From positions 3,596,001 through 3,660,000 of the forward strand of contig NZ_CP102253.1 of assembly GCF_025145845.1 (NCBI RefSeq): a stretch of 64,000 nucleotides of DNA. The letters are read 5' to 3'. Both the position numbers and the translations under genes were made by a program. This document shows positions 53,253 to 61,603 of the stretch, one piece after another. Position 1 is the first letter of the stretch. Each line of letters starts with the position of its first letter. The notes under the pieces were generated by a model. That model saw only the letters and a program-made list of their open reading frames with translations. It was not told the DNA's origin and did not search any database. The stretch is from Alistipes shahii WAL 8301 (GTDB lineage Bacteria; Bacteroidota; Bacteroidia; Bacteroidales; Rikenellaceae).

Positions 53253-53618
53253 TCAGACGTTGAGCTGGTTGCCCTCGGCAAACAGGGAGTCGAGGATCAG
53301 GCGCAGTTCGGAGAGAAGCTCCTCCTCGTCCAACCCGCCGTTCAGGGAGAAGAATTTTCCCGGAGGCGTGCAGTACTGCACCGTCGAGGCGGCCTCGCAG
53401 GACTCGATGCCGCAGATGATGACCGCATCGACGTCGTCCTCGTGGCGCAGCATGGCGTTGTAGAACGCCAGCAGGTAGCGCGGAGTGCTTATCGGCGGAA
53501 CGAGCACCATCGTTCCCGAGGCGTCGAACTTGTCGGGTGAGTTGATCAGCTTCAGGCCGTACTGGCCTGCGATCCGGCCGGCGGTCTTCGCCGGAACTCC
53601 ATACAGCACGATATTCAT
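53253..53618 (-). CDS. Hypothetical protein
   Basis: 121 residues, no family recognised. It starts MNIVLYGVPAKTAGRIAGQYGLKLI, which resembles the beginning of adenylate-kinase-like proteins but lacks a Walker A motif (no GxxGxGK). It contains VVLVPPISTPRYLL-like and DDVDAVIICGIESCEAASTVQYC segments and an acidic C-terminus (LDEEELLSELRLILDSLF). 99 bp upstream of the YidE/YbjL permease end. Coding on the minus strand is supported by codon pattern and clean start. Confidence 0.55.
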   Translation of the reverse strand: MNIVLYGVPAKTAGRIAGQYGLKLINSPDKFDASGTMVLVPPISTPRYLLAFYNAMLRHEDDVDAVIICGIESCEAASTVQYCTPPGKFFSLNGGLDEEELLSELRLILDSLFAEGNQLNV

Positions 53619-53717
53619 AAGCGTTCGTCTTTGGAAAAAGGCGCGGCCGGCTTGCTGATCGCGTCCGACCCCGTTATGGCGGCAACGTGTCCGTTTCCTT
53701 GCCGCTCCTTTTCCGGT

Positions 53718-55400
53718 TTAACCGAATATCAGTATCAAAAGCTGTGCCGCCAGCACCCGCAGAAACATCGACAGCGGGTAGACCGTCGCGTAACCGACCG
53801 ACGGAGCGTCGGACGAGGTCTGTTCGGCCGAATAGGCCAGCGCAGGCGGGTTGGTCGAGGCCCCCGAAAGAACGCCGATCAGCGTATAATAGTTGAGTTT
53901 GTAGTAGAAGCGTCCGAAAATGCCCGCCAGCAGGAGCGGCACGACGGTGATCACGGCTCCGTAGGCGATCCAGACATATCCGCCCGCCGCGAGCGTCGGC
54001 ACGAACTCCTCGCCCGCGCCCAATCCCACGCCCGCCAGGAAGAGCGAGATGCCCACCTCGCGCAGCATCAGGTTGGCCGACATCGTCGTATAGGTGACCA
54101 GTTTGTAGTGCGGCCCGTAGCGGCCGATCAGGATGGCCACGATCAGCGGACCTCCGGCAAGACCCAGTTTCACGGGCTGCGGGATGCCCGGAATCCAGAA
54201 CGAAATGCTGCCCAGCAGAACGCCCAGCGCGATGCCGGTGAAAATGGGGATCAGGTTGGGGTGGTTGAGCCGCTTGAGCGAGTTGCCGAAAAGCCGCTCG
54301 GCATGGGCCACCGACAATTCGGGCCCCACGACCGTCACCCGGTCGCCGATCTGCAATTGCAGGTTTCCGGAGGCCACCAGGTCGATGCCCGAACGGTTGA
54401 TGCGCGTGATCGTGACGCCGCACGTGGAACGGACCCGCAGTTCGGAGAGGGTCTTGCCGTTCAGCTCGGGCTTGGTGATCAGGATGCGCCGCGAAATCAT
54501 CGCCTTGTCATGGACCATCGGCTCGGCGTCGACCTCCCGCCCGAGCAGGGCCACCAGCGCCTCGACGTCCCGGGGCGCGGCGATCAGCAGGATGCGGTCG
54601 CCGCAATGAAGCGCCGTCGAAGCGTCGGCCAGTTCGGGGCTTCCGCCGCCGCGGCTGATGCGCGAAATGACGAAATCCCGCAGCGCAAGGTCCCGGATCT
54701 CGGCGACGGTCTTGCCGTTGACGGCGGCATTGACGATCTCGACGGAAAGACGCCGGGTCGTCAGGTCTTTCTGCGCGTCCGAATCCTGCCCGGCGGCGGC
54801 CTCTTCGCGTTTCACGTCGATGCGCAGCAGGTAGCGAAGCCCGATCAGCGTGAGGATGGCTCCCACGACGCCCAGCGGGTAGGCCACGGCGTAACCCGTG
54901 GCGATGTCCGGGGCATCGGCTCCGGCGTGCATGTCGCTGAAAGCCTGCTGTGCGGCGCCCAGTCCGGGCGTGTTGGTCACGGCGCCCGACATCACGCCGA
55001 CCATCGTCGTCATGGACAAGCCCGTGATGTAATAGAGCGCCACCGTCGTGGCGACACCCAGCGCCACCACCAGCACCGCCAGTTTGTTGAGCGTGACGCC
55101 GCCCTTGCGGAACGAGGAGAAAAATCCGGGCCCGACCTGCAAGCCGATCGAATAGACGAAAAGAATCAGTCCGAACTCCTTGAGAAAGTGCATCAGGTGT
55201 TCGTCGACGTTCATGCCGAAATAGCTGAAGGCGATGCCGACGAACAGAATGCCCGTCACGCCCAGCGACACGCCGGCGACCTTGAGTTTGCCCAGCATGA
55301 CACCCAACGCCACGACCAGCGCCAGAATCAGCACCGAGTGGGCCACACCTCCGCCCCAAAGCGACTCGGAGCCAAATAACAATCGTTCGATTAATTCCAT
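53718..55400 (-). CDS. YidE/YbjL-type permease with two RCK_C domains
   Basis: 560 residues; the ATG at 55400 (MELIERLLFGSESLWGGG) is preferred to an in-frame TTG. Two homologous membrane halves (each of about five segments with GLQVGPGFFSSF- or SLFLAGVGLGAGEEF-like cores and an NTPGLGAAQQ / NPPALAYSAEQ motif) flank two soluble TrkA-C/RCK_C domains (about 200-370). This is the aspartate:alanine exchanger (AspT)/YidE layout; the substrate is unknown. It is preceded on the minus strand by a cobalamin riboswitch, which suggests a link to B12 or to a pathway that B12 replaces. Confidence 0.88.
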   Translation of the reverse strand: MELIERLLFGSESLWGGGVAHSVLILALVVALGVMLGKLKVAGVSLGVTGILFVGIAFSYFGMNVDEHLMHFLKEFGLILFVYSIGLQVGPGFFSSFRKGGVTLNKLAVLVVALGVATTVALYYITGLSMTTMVGVMSGAVTNTPGLGAAQQAFSDMHAGADAPDIATGYAVAYPLGVVGAILTLIGLRYLLRIDVKREEAAAGQDSDAQKDLTTRRLSVEIVNAAVNGKTVAEIRDLALRDFVISRISRGGGSPELADASTALHCGDRILLIAAPRDVEALVALLGREVDAEPMVHDKAMISRRILITKPELNGKTLSELRVRSTCGVTITRINRSGIDLVASGNLQLQIGDRVTVVGPELSVAHAERLFGNSLKRLNHPNLIPIFTGIALGVLLGSISFWIPGIPQPVKLGLAGGPLIVAILIGRYGPHYKLVTYTTMSANLMLREVGISLFLAGVGLGAGEEFVPTLAAGGYVWIAYGAVITVVPLLLAGIFGRFYYKLNYYTLIGVLSGASTNPPALAYSAEQTSSDAPSVGYATVYPLSMFLRVLAAQLLILIFG

Positions 55401-55551
55401 ATCCAATCCTCATCCGGTCGGCTTCCGTCCGGGAAAAATCCCGCCTGCCGAAAGGCGCAGCACCCGGCGGCAAAGTCCGACATAAAACAATAAGCATTAC
55501 ATAACCCGATGTCAAATACCCATCCCCCGGGGCTTCCTGACGTCGAATCGG

Positions 55552-55722
55552 CCTGGCAGGTCTTCTGACTTGCTCCTGTTCCGAAGCCTTCCCGGTCCTT
55601 GCGGACCAGTGGCGAGATGTTCGGAGCCTTCACGGAGTTTCACAGCAGCGGGACTGTCCGGGATTTGCACCCGATTCCCTTTTCACCCTTCTTCCACGCC
55701 CGGGAAGGAGAGCACCAAACCT
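55552..55722 (-). ncRNA. Cobalamin (AdoCbl) riboswitch
   Basis: On the minus strand, in order: GCAGGTTTGGTGC, GGTGAAAAGGGAATCGGGTGC, AATCCCGGACAGTCCCGCTGCTGTGA, GCCACTG, GGGAAGGC and the B12 box AAGTCAGAAGACCTGCC. All core elements are near consensus. A -7 box TATCTTTG (55734-55727) lies immediately upstream. About 150 nt separate it from the permease start at 55400, with a possible GC-rich hairpin and TTTTT (about 55433-55470). Confidence 0.96.
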
Positions 55723-55734
55723 GCGGCAAAGATA

Positions 55735-55962
55735 ACGCTTCTTTCCGAGAAACCGCCCGAAATCGCGGATTATTTTCACCAACCGCAGCCAGAAAGCGCC
55801 GGAAAGGATCCCATTCCGGCTTGCGCTTCCACCCGCAAAAACATCCCCAATATTACTTTAATGTACCAAATCCGAATTCAGTCGTTTCTACACATCTATT
55901 TTCCCTTTTGCTCTTGCCGCATTTTTGTTAACTTTGCAGCAATTATCTTCAGCCATTAATTT
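55735..55962. other. Intergenic with divergent promoters
   Basis: 228 bp between the riboswitch start and the PHP gene. AT-rich in its right half. No gene is supported apart from the promoter elements listed. Confidence 0.5.
55907..55936 (+). promoter_or_regulatory. Promoter of the PHP-eptA unit
   Basis: TTTG (55907-55910), an 18-bp spacer and -7 TAACTTTG (55929-55936), 27 bp before the ATG at 55963. Confidence 0.65.
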
Positions 55963-57203
55963 ATGGGAAACGCATTGCATCCAAATGAACGAACTTTGAT
56001 TTACATGCTGCGAAAAATATCGGTCGCATTGGGCAAAACCATCGTCTCGCTCATACTGATCGCCTTGCTGGCAATCTTTGTGACAAGCGTAAGCCCCGTA
56101 TATGATTTCAGTGAGGCTAAACCCTTCAGCGGCCCCGACATTTTTAACCCATACCGGGGGGGGAATCCGACATATGCTGGAAACGAGCCAATTTTCATAC
56201 GCATACGCGCGTAAAGGGCATCCTGAACGAGTGCGAATATTGGCCGGCCGAAACCGATGAAGCCTACCGGAAATTCGGATATGACATCGTAACATTCTCG
56301 AATCACAATGAATTGACCCTACATCCATACGATTCCCTGTTGCAGGTCAATGTCTACGAACACGGTATCAACCTATTCAAATACCATAAGCTGGTATTCG
56401 GTTGCGACGAAGTCAACCGCTTCGATCATTTGATCCCGCTTTTCGCTTCCCAAAAACAATTCCAGTTAGACCTGCTCGGAAAGGAGTCCGATTTCATCCA
56501 GATGAATCACCCCTTGAGAACGACGGGCACGTCGAAAAGCCTCATGCAGAAACTCGGCGGTTACAGGATCATGGAACTCGACAGCGGAAAGAGCACCGAA
56601 AACGAGTACTGGGACTGGGCGTTGAGCGCCGGGCATTACAGTTTCGGACTGGCCAACGACGACCTGCACTATCCTGATAAGTCCAGTCGTATCGCCGTAA
56701 GGTGCAATTTCCTGCATTGTCCGTCGGCGAGGTATGAAGACATAAAGGAAACGCTTCTCGGAGGGTGCTATTATGCGATGCGCATTCCCGACTACGGACA
56801 TGGGGACTGGGAGGTGAAATACGCCAGAAACAGGAATCTGCCGTCGGTCGAGAAGATCGGACTCGACGGCGAAACGATCTACATCGCCTTGTCGCGCCAG
56901 GCGGACAGTATCAAGGTGACGGGGCAGGATCACACCACTCTGTCGCTGGCCCGGAACTCGTCCGCGGCCAGCTATACCATGAGGGACAATGACCCCTACG
57001 CACGTATTACGGCCTACTTTCCCGACGGAGAGGTGATCTACACCAATCCGTTCGCACGATACGACGCTTCCGTGGCACAAACTCCCTATATGGCTCCGGC
57101 GCATACGGTAAACATCCCGTTGACGATTCTTTTCAACTTTACGCTTCTTGTCCTATGCGCGGGAGTGATCCTTACATTTTATAAAACAGTTATCAAATGG
57201 TAA
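55963..57203 (+). pseudogene. Membrane-anchored PHP-domain protein, frameshifted in a G8 run
   Basis: Start at 55963 (MGNALHPNER) or 56005 (MLRKISVA). N-terminal membrane segment (TIVSLILIALLAIFV), then VYDFSEAKPFSGPDIFNPYRG. At eight consecutive G (56156-56163) the frame shifts; the other frame reads ICWKRANFHTHTRVKGILNECEY, then YRKFGYDIVTFSNHNELT and NVYEHGINLFKYHKLVFG, the HxH, (D/N)HN and EHG metal motifs of PHP phosphoesterases, and ends in a second membrane segment (TVNIPLTILFNFTLLVLCAG). Six or nine G would restore one frame (about 413 residues). As read, translation stops at 56214. It overlaps eptA by 7 bp. Confidence 0.82.
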
Positions 57204-58735
57204 AATTTCTGAAAGAAAAGACTGACCTCACCCGCATATCTTCGGTACTCAGCCTGTTTACGCTCGTGGCGTTCCACTGGCCGTTCTTCCGGCTGGTGCT
57301 CGGCAACATCGAAGGGGGCTTCAACGGCGTATTGATCACCGGAGGGCTGGGCGTGCTGATGTTCGCGCTCAATTTTCTCGTCTATTACCTCGTGCTCTTT
57401 CTCGGGCGCTTCGTCGGAAAGTGCATCCTTGCCTTCACATTCATAGGCAATGCCATAAGCCTCTATTTCATAAACACATACCAGGTGCTCATCACGGACA
57501 AGATGATGGGGAACGTATTCAACACCCGGTATTCGGAGGCTTCCGGATTCTTTTCATGGTCTGCCGTATGGTATCTCCTCTTCCTGGGCGTGGTTCCATG
57601 CATCTACATTTTTGCAAGGCGGTTCGACTACGGAAGCTGGAAGCGTTTTTTCGCCCGCACGGGCATCGCATTGGCGGTTTCTTTGGCCATCGCGCTGGTC
57701 AATATGCAGAACTGGCCGTGGATCGACCGCAACGCGCCCAAGCTCGGCAGCCTGGTCATGCCGTGGTCGTATACGGTCAATTCCGTACGCTACTATAATT
57801 CCGTAAAGAAGCAGAACCGGAAAGAGATTCCCCTGCCCGACGCGAAGATCGTTTCCGACGGCAAGGATGTATGCGTGCTGATAATAGGAGAATCCGCCAG
57901 AAGGGAGAATTTCTCTTTATACGGATACGGCAAGCCGACCAATCCGCTTCTGGAGAAAGACAGCGTGACCGCACTGATTGCAGATGCGGCCGCGACCTAT
58001 ACCACGGCAGGCGTGAAGGCCATTCTCGACCATAAGCCTTCCAACAAACTTTACGAAATCCTTCCGAACTATCTCAACCGCAACGGCGTGGATGTGGTAT
58101 GGCGCAGCAACAATTGGGGAGAGCCTCCCGTACACATCGACAAATACTACAAGCCGAAAGAGCTCAAGGAGCGGAATCCCGAAGCCGACGACAGGTACGA
58201 CGGCATTCTGCTCGCAGGCCTCCGCGAAGAGATACTCTCCGGCAGCAAGGACAAGATGCTCTTCGTACTCCATACCAGCACGAGCCACGGCCCCACGTAC
58301 TATAAGAAATACCCGCCGGAGTTCGAGGTGTTCAGTCCCGTATGCACTACGGTGGAGATGTCCAAAGCGGATCCGAAGGAGCTGATGAATGCCTACGACA
58401 ACACCATCGTCTACACGGATTATCTCATTCATTCCGTAATAGAAATTCTTCGCGGGATTCCCCAAAGGCGCAGTTGCGTGATCTTCGTATCCGACCACGG
58501 AGAGTCCCTCGGCGAGGGGAATCTGTATATGCACGGCGTGCCCATACTTGTCGCGCCGAAGGAACAGATCGAGATTCCGTTCATCGTGTGGACATCGGAT
58601 GAAGCGCTGGAAATAGATCCGGAGAAAAAGGTCGGGCAGTATCATGTCTTTCACAGCGTCCTGTCATTCCTCGGGATCGACAGCCCGATCTATGACGAAT
58701 CATTGGATATATTCCAGCCTCCTCACAAAAGATAA
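57197..58735 (+). CDS. eptA: Lipid A phosphoethanolamine transferase (EptA-like)
   Basis: 512 residues: about five N-terminal membrane segments, then a periplasmic alkaline-phosphatase-like domain. Motifs: metal and nucleophile site LIIGESARRENFSLYGYG, with Ser where E. coli EptA has the catalytic Thr; FVLHTSTSHGPTYY; FVSDHGESLGE and YMHGVPI. It transfers phosphoethanolamine from phosphatidylethanolamine to lipid A, lowering surface charge. The ATG lies inside the last codons of the PHP gene, so its translation may depend on reading through that frameshifted gene. Confidence 0.9.
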   Translation: MVKFLKEKTDLTRISSVLSLFTLVAFHWPFFRLVLGNIEGGFNGVLITGGLGVLMFALNFLVYYLVLFLGRFVGKCILAFTFIGNAISLYFINTYQVLITDKMMGNVFNTRYSEASGFFSWSAVWYLLFLGVVPCIYIFARRFDYGSWKRFFARTGIALAVSLAIALVNMQNWPWIDRNAPKLGSLVMPWSYTVNSVRYYNSVKKQNRKEIPLPDAKIVSDGKDVCVLIIGESARRENFSLYGYGKPTNPLLEKDSVTALIADAAATYTTAGVKAILDHKPSNKLYEILPNYLNRNGVDVVWRSNNWGEPPVHIDKYYKPKELKERNPEADDRYDGILLAGLREEILSGSKDKMLFVLHTSTSHGPTYYKKYPPEFEVFSPVCTTVEMSKADPKELMNAYDNTIVYTDYLIHSVIEILRGIPQRRSCVIFVSDHGESLGEGNLYMHGVPILVAPKEQIEIPFIVWTSDEALEIDPEKKVGQYHVFHSVLSFLGIDSPIYDESLDIFQPPHKR

Positions 58736-58773
58736 CCCACCCAAGAGCATATTTTCACATGCGGGAACAATCA

Positions 58774-58817
58774 AAAAATCGCTTAACTTGTCATAACCAA
58801 CAAATTAAGCGATTTTT
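58774..58817. terminator. Bidirectional terminator after eptA
   Basis: 13-bp stem AAAAATCGCTTAA/TTAAGCGATTTTT, 18-nt loop, T-run in both directions. Confidence 0.9.
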
Positions 58818-58950
58818 CCTGTACCCGGAGCCGATACACAACCTATACAATATCATCCAATCAAAAGAATATAAAATACTTATTATTAATATTTTATAAA
58901 TATTTACAACTCTGCCATTTGTGCTTATTTTGAGTATTTTTTGCTATTTT

Positions 58951-59001
58951 TTACACCTTTATTACACCCTGAATTAGAAAATAATTGTATATATTTACAC
59001 C
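58951..59001 (+). repeat. Three TTACACC repeats before the integrase
   Basis: TTACACC at 58951, 58962 and 58995, with starts 11 and 33 bp apart, so all on one helix face. Possible integrase arm-binding or regulatory sites. Confidence 0.5.
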
Positions 59002-59041
59002 ATAATATCAGGAAGATACAAAACTACTAATTTCCGGGATT

Positions 59042-60214
59042 ATGGCAAAGTTGCAAGCAAAAACCAAAGAAAATCCAAAATTGATGCAAAAAACGCTGGC
59101 CGACGGTCGGCAAAGTTTGTATCTGGAGTATTACATGGGCTACAACAAGGTGATCGACGAGGTGACGGGTAAAGAGCATATCAAGCACATCCGCTCGAAA
59201 GAATACTTGGGGCTTTACCTGCTGCCGAATCCCCGCACCCCGGAAGAACGGCAGAAGAACAAGGAAACGTTAGCTCTCGCCGCAGAAATCCGCATCGACA
59301 AAGAAAAGGTATTGGTTGCCCGTCGATATGACAAGGCCGCACCCGTCAAGCAGAAGATCAACTTTCTGGAGTTCTTCGATGCCTATGTAAAGAACTACAA
59401 GAAGAAAGATATTCGGATGATGGAAGGCTGTCTGCGACGGTTCCGGGGATTTCTTGCGGAATCCTATCCGAGTATGCAGACCAATATCAAGCCGGATCAG
59501 ATGACCAAGGAGATGATGATCAAATTCGTGGACTATCTGCAACAGCACTCTTTCGGCGAGGGTGCAAGGGGATTTTTCCAACGGTTCAAAAAGGTTATCA
59601 AATATGCCATAGACCAAGACATTCTGCTAAAGAATCCTTGTACAGGCGTTCCGTGCGTTGTCGATGATACTGCTTTGCGAAAGGACGTGTTGAGCCTTGA
59701 GGAGATTGCACAACTCGCAAATACCCCTTATCAAAATATGGATGTACGCCGGGCATTTCTATTCTGCCTGTACGCGGGATTAAGGTATTGCGATGTGGTC
59801 GATCTGAAATACAGCAACGTCGATTATGCCAACAAGACGATCCGGTTTGACCAAAACAAAACCACCGGGCACTCGACACATTCGATTGTCACGATACCAT
59901 TAAGCAATACGCTATTAAAGTTGATCGGCGAACGCCCGGAGAAAGACGGCCCCATCTTCACACTGCCGAGCCACACCGGATGCCTGAAAGCCCTGCGGAT
60001 ATGGGTTGCCCGTGCAGGAATTGAAAAGCACATCACATGGCATTGCGCCCGCCACAGCTTTGCCGTGAATCTACTCGGCGAGTGTCACACCGATATTAAG
60101 ACTGTCGCGTCCCTGCTTGGCCACAGCGGATTAAAGCACACGGAGAAATACACCCGCGCCGTCGATTCGCTCAAAGAAAAAGCCGTTAATGCCTTGCCGG
60201 AATTGGTGATCTGA
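59042..60214 (+). CDS. Tyrosine recombinase (integrase)
   Basis: 390 residues of the Bacteroidota mobile-element type: N-terminal arm-binding domain (LADGRQSLYLEYYMGYNK...HIRSKEYLGLYL), phage-integrase SAM-like core (about 110-205) and catalytic domain with Arg in YAGLRYCDVVDLKY, Lys near FDQNKTTGH, HxxR in WHCARHSFAVNL, His in ASLLGHSGLKH and the Tyr nucleophile in TEKYTRAVDS. It ends in TGA, followed one codon later by TAA. Probably integrates and excises the element starting here. Confidence 0.95.
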   Translation: MAKLQAKTKENPKLMQKTLADGRQSLYLEYYMGYNKVIDEVTGKEHIKHIRSKEYLGLYLLPNPRTPEERQKNKETLALAAEIRIDKEKVLVARRYDKAAPVKQKINFLEFFDAYVKNYKKKDIRMMEGCLRRFRGFLAESYPSMQTNIKPDQMTKEMMIKFVDYLQQHSFGEGARGFFQRFKKVIKYAIDQDILLKNPCTGVPCVVDDTALRKDVLSLEEIAQLANTPYQNMDVRRAFLFCLYAGLRYCDVVDLKYSNVDYANKTIRFDQNKTTGHSTHSIVTIPLSNTLLKLIGERPEKDGPIFTLPSHTGCLKALRIWVARAGIEKHITWHCARHSFAVNLLGECHTDIKTVASLLGHSGLKHTEKYTRAVDSLKEKAVNALPELVI

Positions 60215-60237
60215 AAATAAAGTGCTACTTTTAAGGT

Positions 60238-60615
60238 ATGGGAACCTTTCTGGCATCACTTAACCATAAACAGCTAACTGCTTTGACCGAGCTGTTCAAC
60301 GGCCAACGTGTATTCCAGCCAGAAGTCGATACAAATACGGTCGCCGCCTTGTTCATGTGCAGGCTCAAAGAACCGTTGGTCGTTTGCAATACCCGTACCC
60401 TCTGTTACATTTTCCACATCTTGGGCGAAGAGCAGTTAATTACTCCTATTTGGCAAGCCGTAGCAGCAAAGCATAAGTGCTTCGTATCGCTCAACGGCAA
60501 GCCCATAAGCCGCAACACGCTCTCAAGTGCAAAGTATTGCGCAATCAATTCCGACTCTCCCTACAGAGCCTACCTTATCAAAAGCTACATCGGCATTCTA
60601 AAAAACACCCAATAG
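60238..60615 (+). CDS. Hypothetical protein of the mobile element
   Basis: 125 residues, 23 bp after the integrase. No family recognised. Sequence such as LTALTELFNGQRVF, LCYIFHILGEEQLITPIWQAVA and NGKPISRNTLSSAK suggests a small helical, possibly DNA-binding protein (the last segment resembles an HTH recognition region). Small ORFs of this kind often follow the integrase in Bacteroidota mobilizable elements. Ends in TAG. Confidence 0.6.
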   Translation: MGTFLASLNHKQLTALTELFNGQRVFQPEVDTNTVAALFMCRLKEPLVVCNTRTLCYIFHILGEEQLITPIWQAVAAKHKCFVSLNGKPISRNTLSSAKYCAINSDSPYRAYLIKSYIGILKNTQ

Positions 60616-60654
60616 CCCTTACAGCATCCCCGCAAGGACTCTTTATCCAGCCAA

Positions 60655-60672
60655 GAGTGAGCGAGAGTGAGC
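60655..60672 (+). repeat. GAGTGAGC direct repeat
   Basis: Two copies 10 bp apart, 30 bp upstream of a -7 box TATATTTG (60702-60709). Possible operator of the HTH gene. Confidence 0.35.
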
Positions 60673-60749
60673 ATATGAGAACAATCCGCCTCAATCACCC
60701 TTATATTTGCCGCTGATAATTTATTCCATGTCTAACTAAAAAACTACTT

Positions 60750-61037
60750 ATGGAACATGAAATCAGTATGGAGCAGCGGCTAAACCGCATCGAGCAGTTG
60801 CTCGCAGGGCAGAAAAATGTCCTCACTTTCGACGAGGCTTGCACTTACACCGGGATTTCCCGGACGTACATGTACAAGCTCACCTGCGGGAGCCGTATTC
60901 CGCATTACAAACCCAACGGCAAAAACATCTATTTCGACCGGGCGGAGTTGGAGCGCTGACTGCTCCAGAACCGAATCAAGCCTGCCACAGAGATCAAGCA
61001 GGACGCAGCCAATTACGTAGTAAATTCCAAAACCTAA
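60750..61037 (+). pseudogene. Excisionase-like HTH protein with in-frame TGA
   Basis: MerR/excisionase-like winged HTH (MEQRLNRIEQLLAGQKNVLTF, then EACTYTGISRTYMYKL and IPHYKPNGKNIYFDRAELER). At codon 70 (60957-60959) is TGA, after which the same frame continues LLQNRIKPATEIKQDAANYV to TAA at 61035. Family members have Trp exactly here (LERW-LLQN type), so TGG to TGA is the simplest reading. The 69-residue product keeps the HTH but loses the C-terminus. Likely a regulator or directionality factor. Confidence 0.8.
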
Positions 61038-61056
61038 AGACGGGATCAGCAACTAT

Positions 61057-61108
61057 CGCCGACCTCGCCCTACGAGATTATGCGGATCTCTTCGGGCGAA
61101 GGTCGGCG
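61057..61108. repeat. Nested inverted repeat near the mob genes
   Basis: CGCCGACC(T)CGCCC against GGGCGAAGGTCGGCG with one bulge, enclosing GAGAT/ATCTC. A cruciform-like element between the HTH and mobC genes, perhaps part of oriT. Confidence 0.6.
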
Positions 61109-61168
61109 AATCTTTCCAACGGCCCACGCTCCCCATCAAGCAACAATAAAGTAGGGTGGCAAGTTTGT

Positions 61169-61200
61169 GTTTTCGTAAACGAAAACGGGGCTTGCTCCCG
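61169..61200. other. Candidate origin of transfer (oriT)
   Basis: Perfect 8-bp inverted repeat GTTTTCGT/ACGAAAAC with a 2-nt spacer, followed by GGGGCTTGCTCCC, 47 bp upstream of the MobC-like gene. The arrangement resembles oriT of small Bacteroides mobilizable elements; the nick site is not proven. Confidence 0.5.
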
Positions 61201-61246
61201 CTGGTCGGCGCGTCATCCCGTTGGTCTAATCATTAAAATTGAAACT

Positions 61247-61603
61247 ATGAAACGTGAATTGAACAAGGGCGGCCGCCCCTTATTGAAACCTGCGGCCAGA
61301 CAAGGTTACATCGTCAGCGCAAGGCTCGACAGCGAACACTATTTCCGGCTGAAGAAGTTAGCCCGCACATCGGGCTGCCGTCCGTCCGAGATTATCCGGC
61401 AGCTTATCGGGCGTGGGTGAGTGCGTGAGCGGATGCGTCCGGAACATCTGAATTATATGGCGCAGTTGAAAGGCATTGCCCGCAACCTGAATCAACTCAC
61501 TCGCTCGGCCAATGCCGGCGGGTTTGCGGCAGAGGTTGCGCCCCATGCGGCGATCATTACCCAGATCGAGGACTTTCTAAAACAGTTGCGCCATGATCGG
61601 TAA
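61247..61603 (+). pseudogene. MobC-like mobilization protein with in-frame TGA
   Basis: Relaxosome accessory protein: ribbon-helix-helix N-terminus (GYIVSARLDSEHYFRLKKLARTSG) and MobC core (YMAQLKGIARNLNQLTRSANAGGF). TGA at codon 58 (61418-61420) separates the halves; the frame continues VRERMRPEHLNYM to TAA at 61601 (118 codons in all). The position before VRER is variable in the family, so Trp is likely but not certain. The stop of the full frame overlaps the relaxase start by 11 bp. Confidence 0.8.

Larger units (their letters stand above)
58736..59041. other. AT-rich region at the left end of the mobile element
   Basis: 306 bp with a terminator, three TTACACC copies and no gene. The left attachment site of the integrative element probably lies here; its exact position cannot be set without the right end or an empty site. 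Confidence 0.55.

Noticed and set aside
53253..53618. Adenylate kinase fragment
   Set aside because: Only the first residues look similar; the P-loop Gly and Lys residues are missing and the rest does not match.
60957..60959. TGA as selenocysteine codon
   Set aside because: No redox context or Cys in homologs at this site and no SECIS-like hairpin directly after it; Trp is expected.
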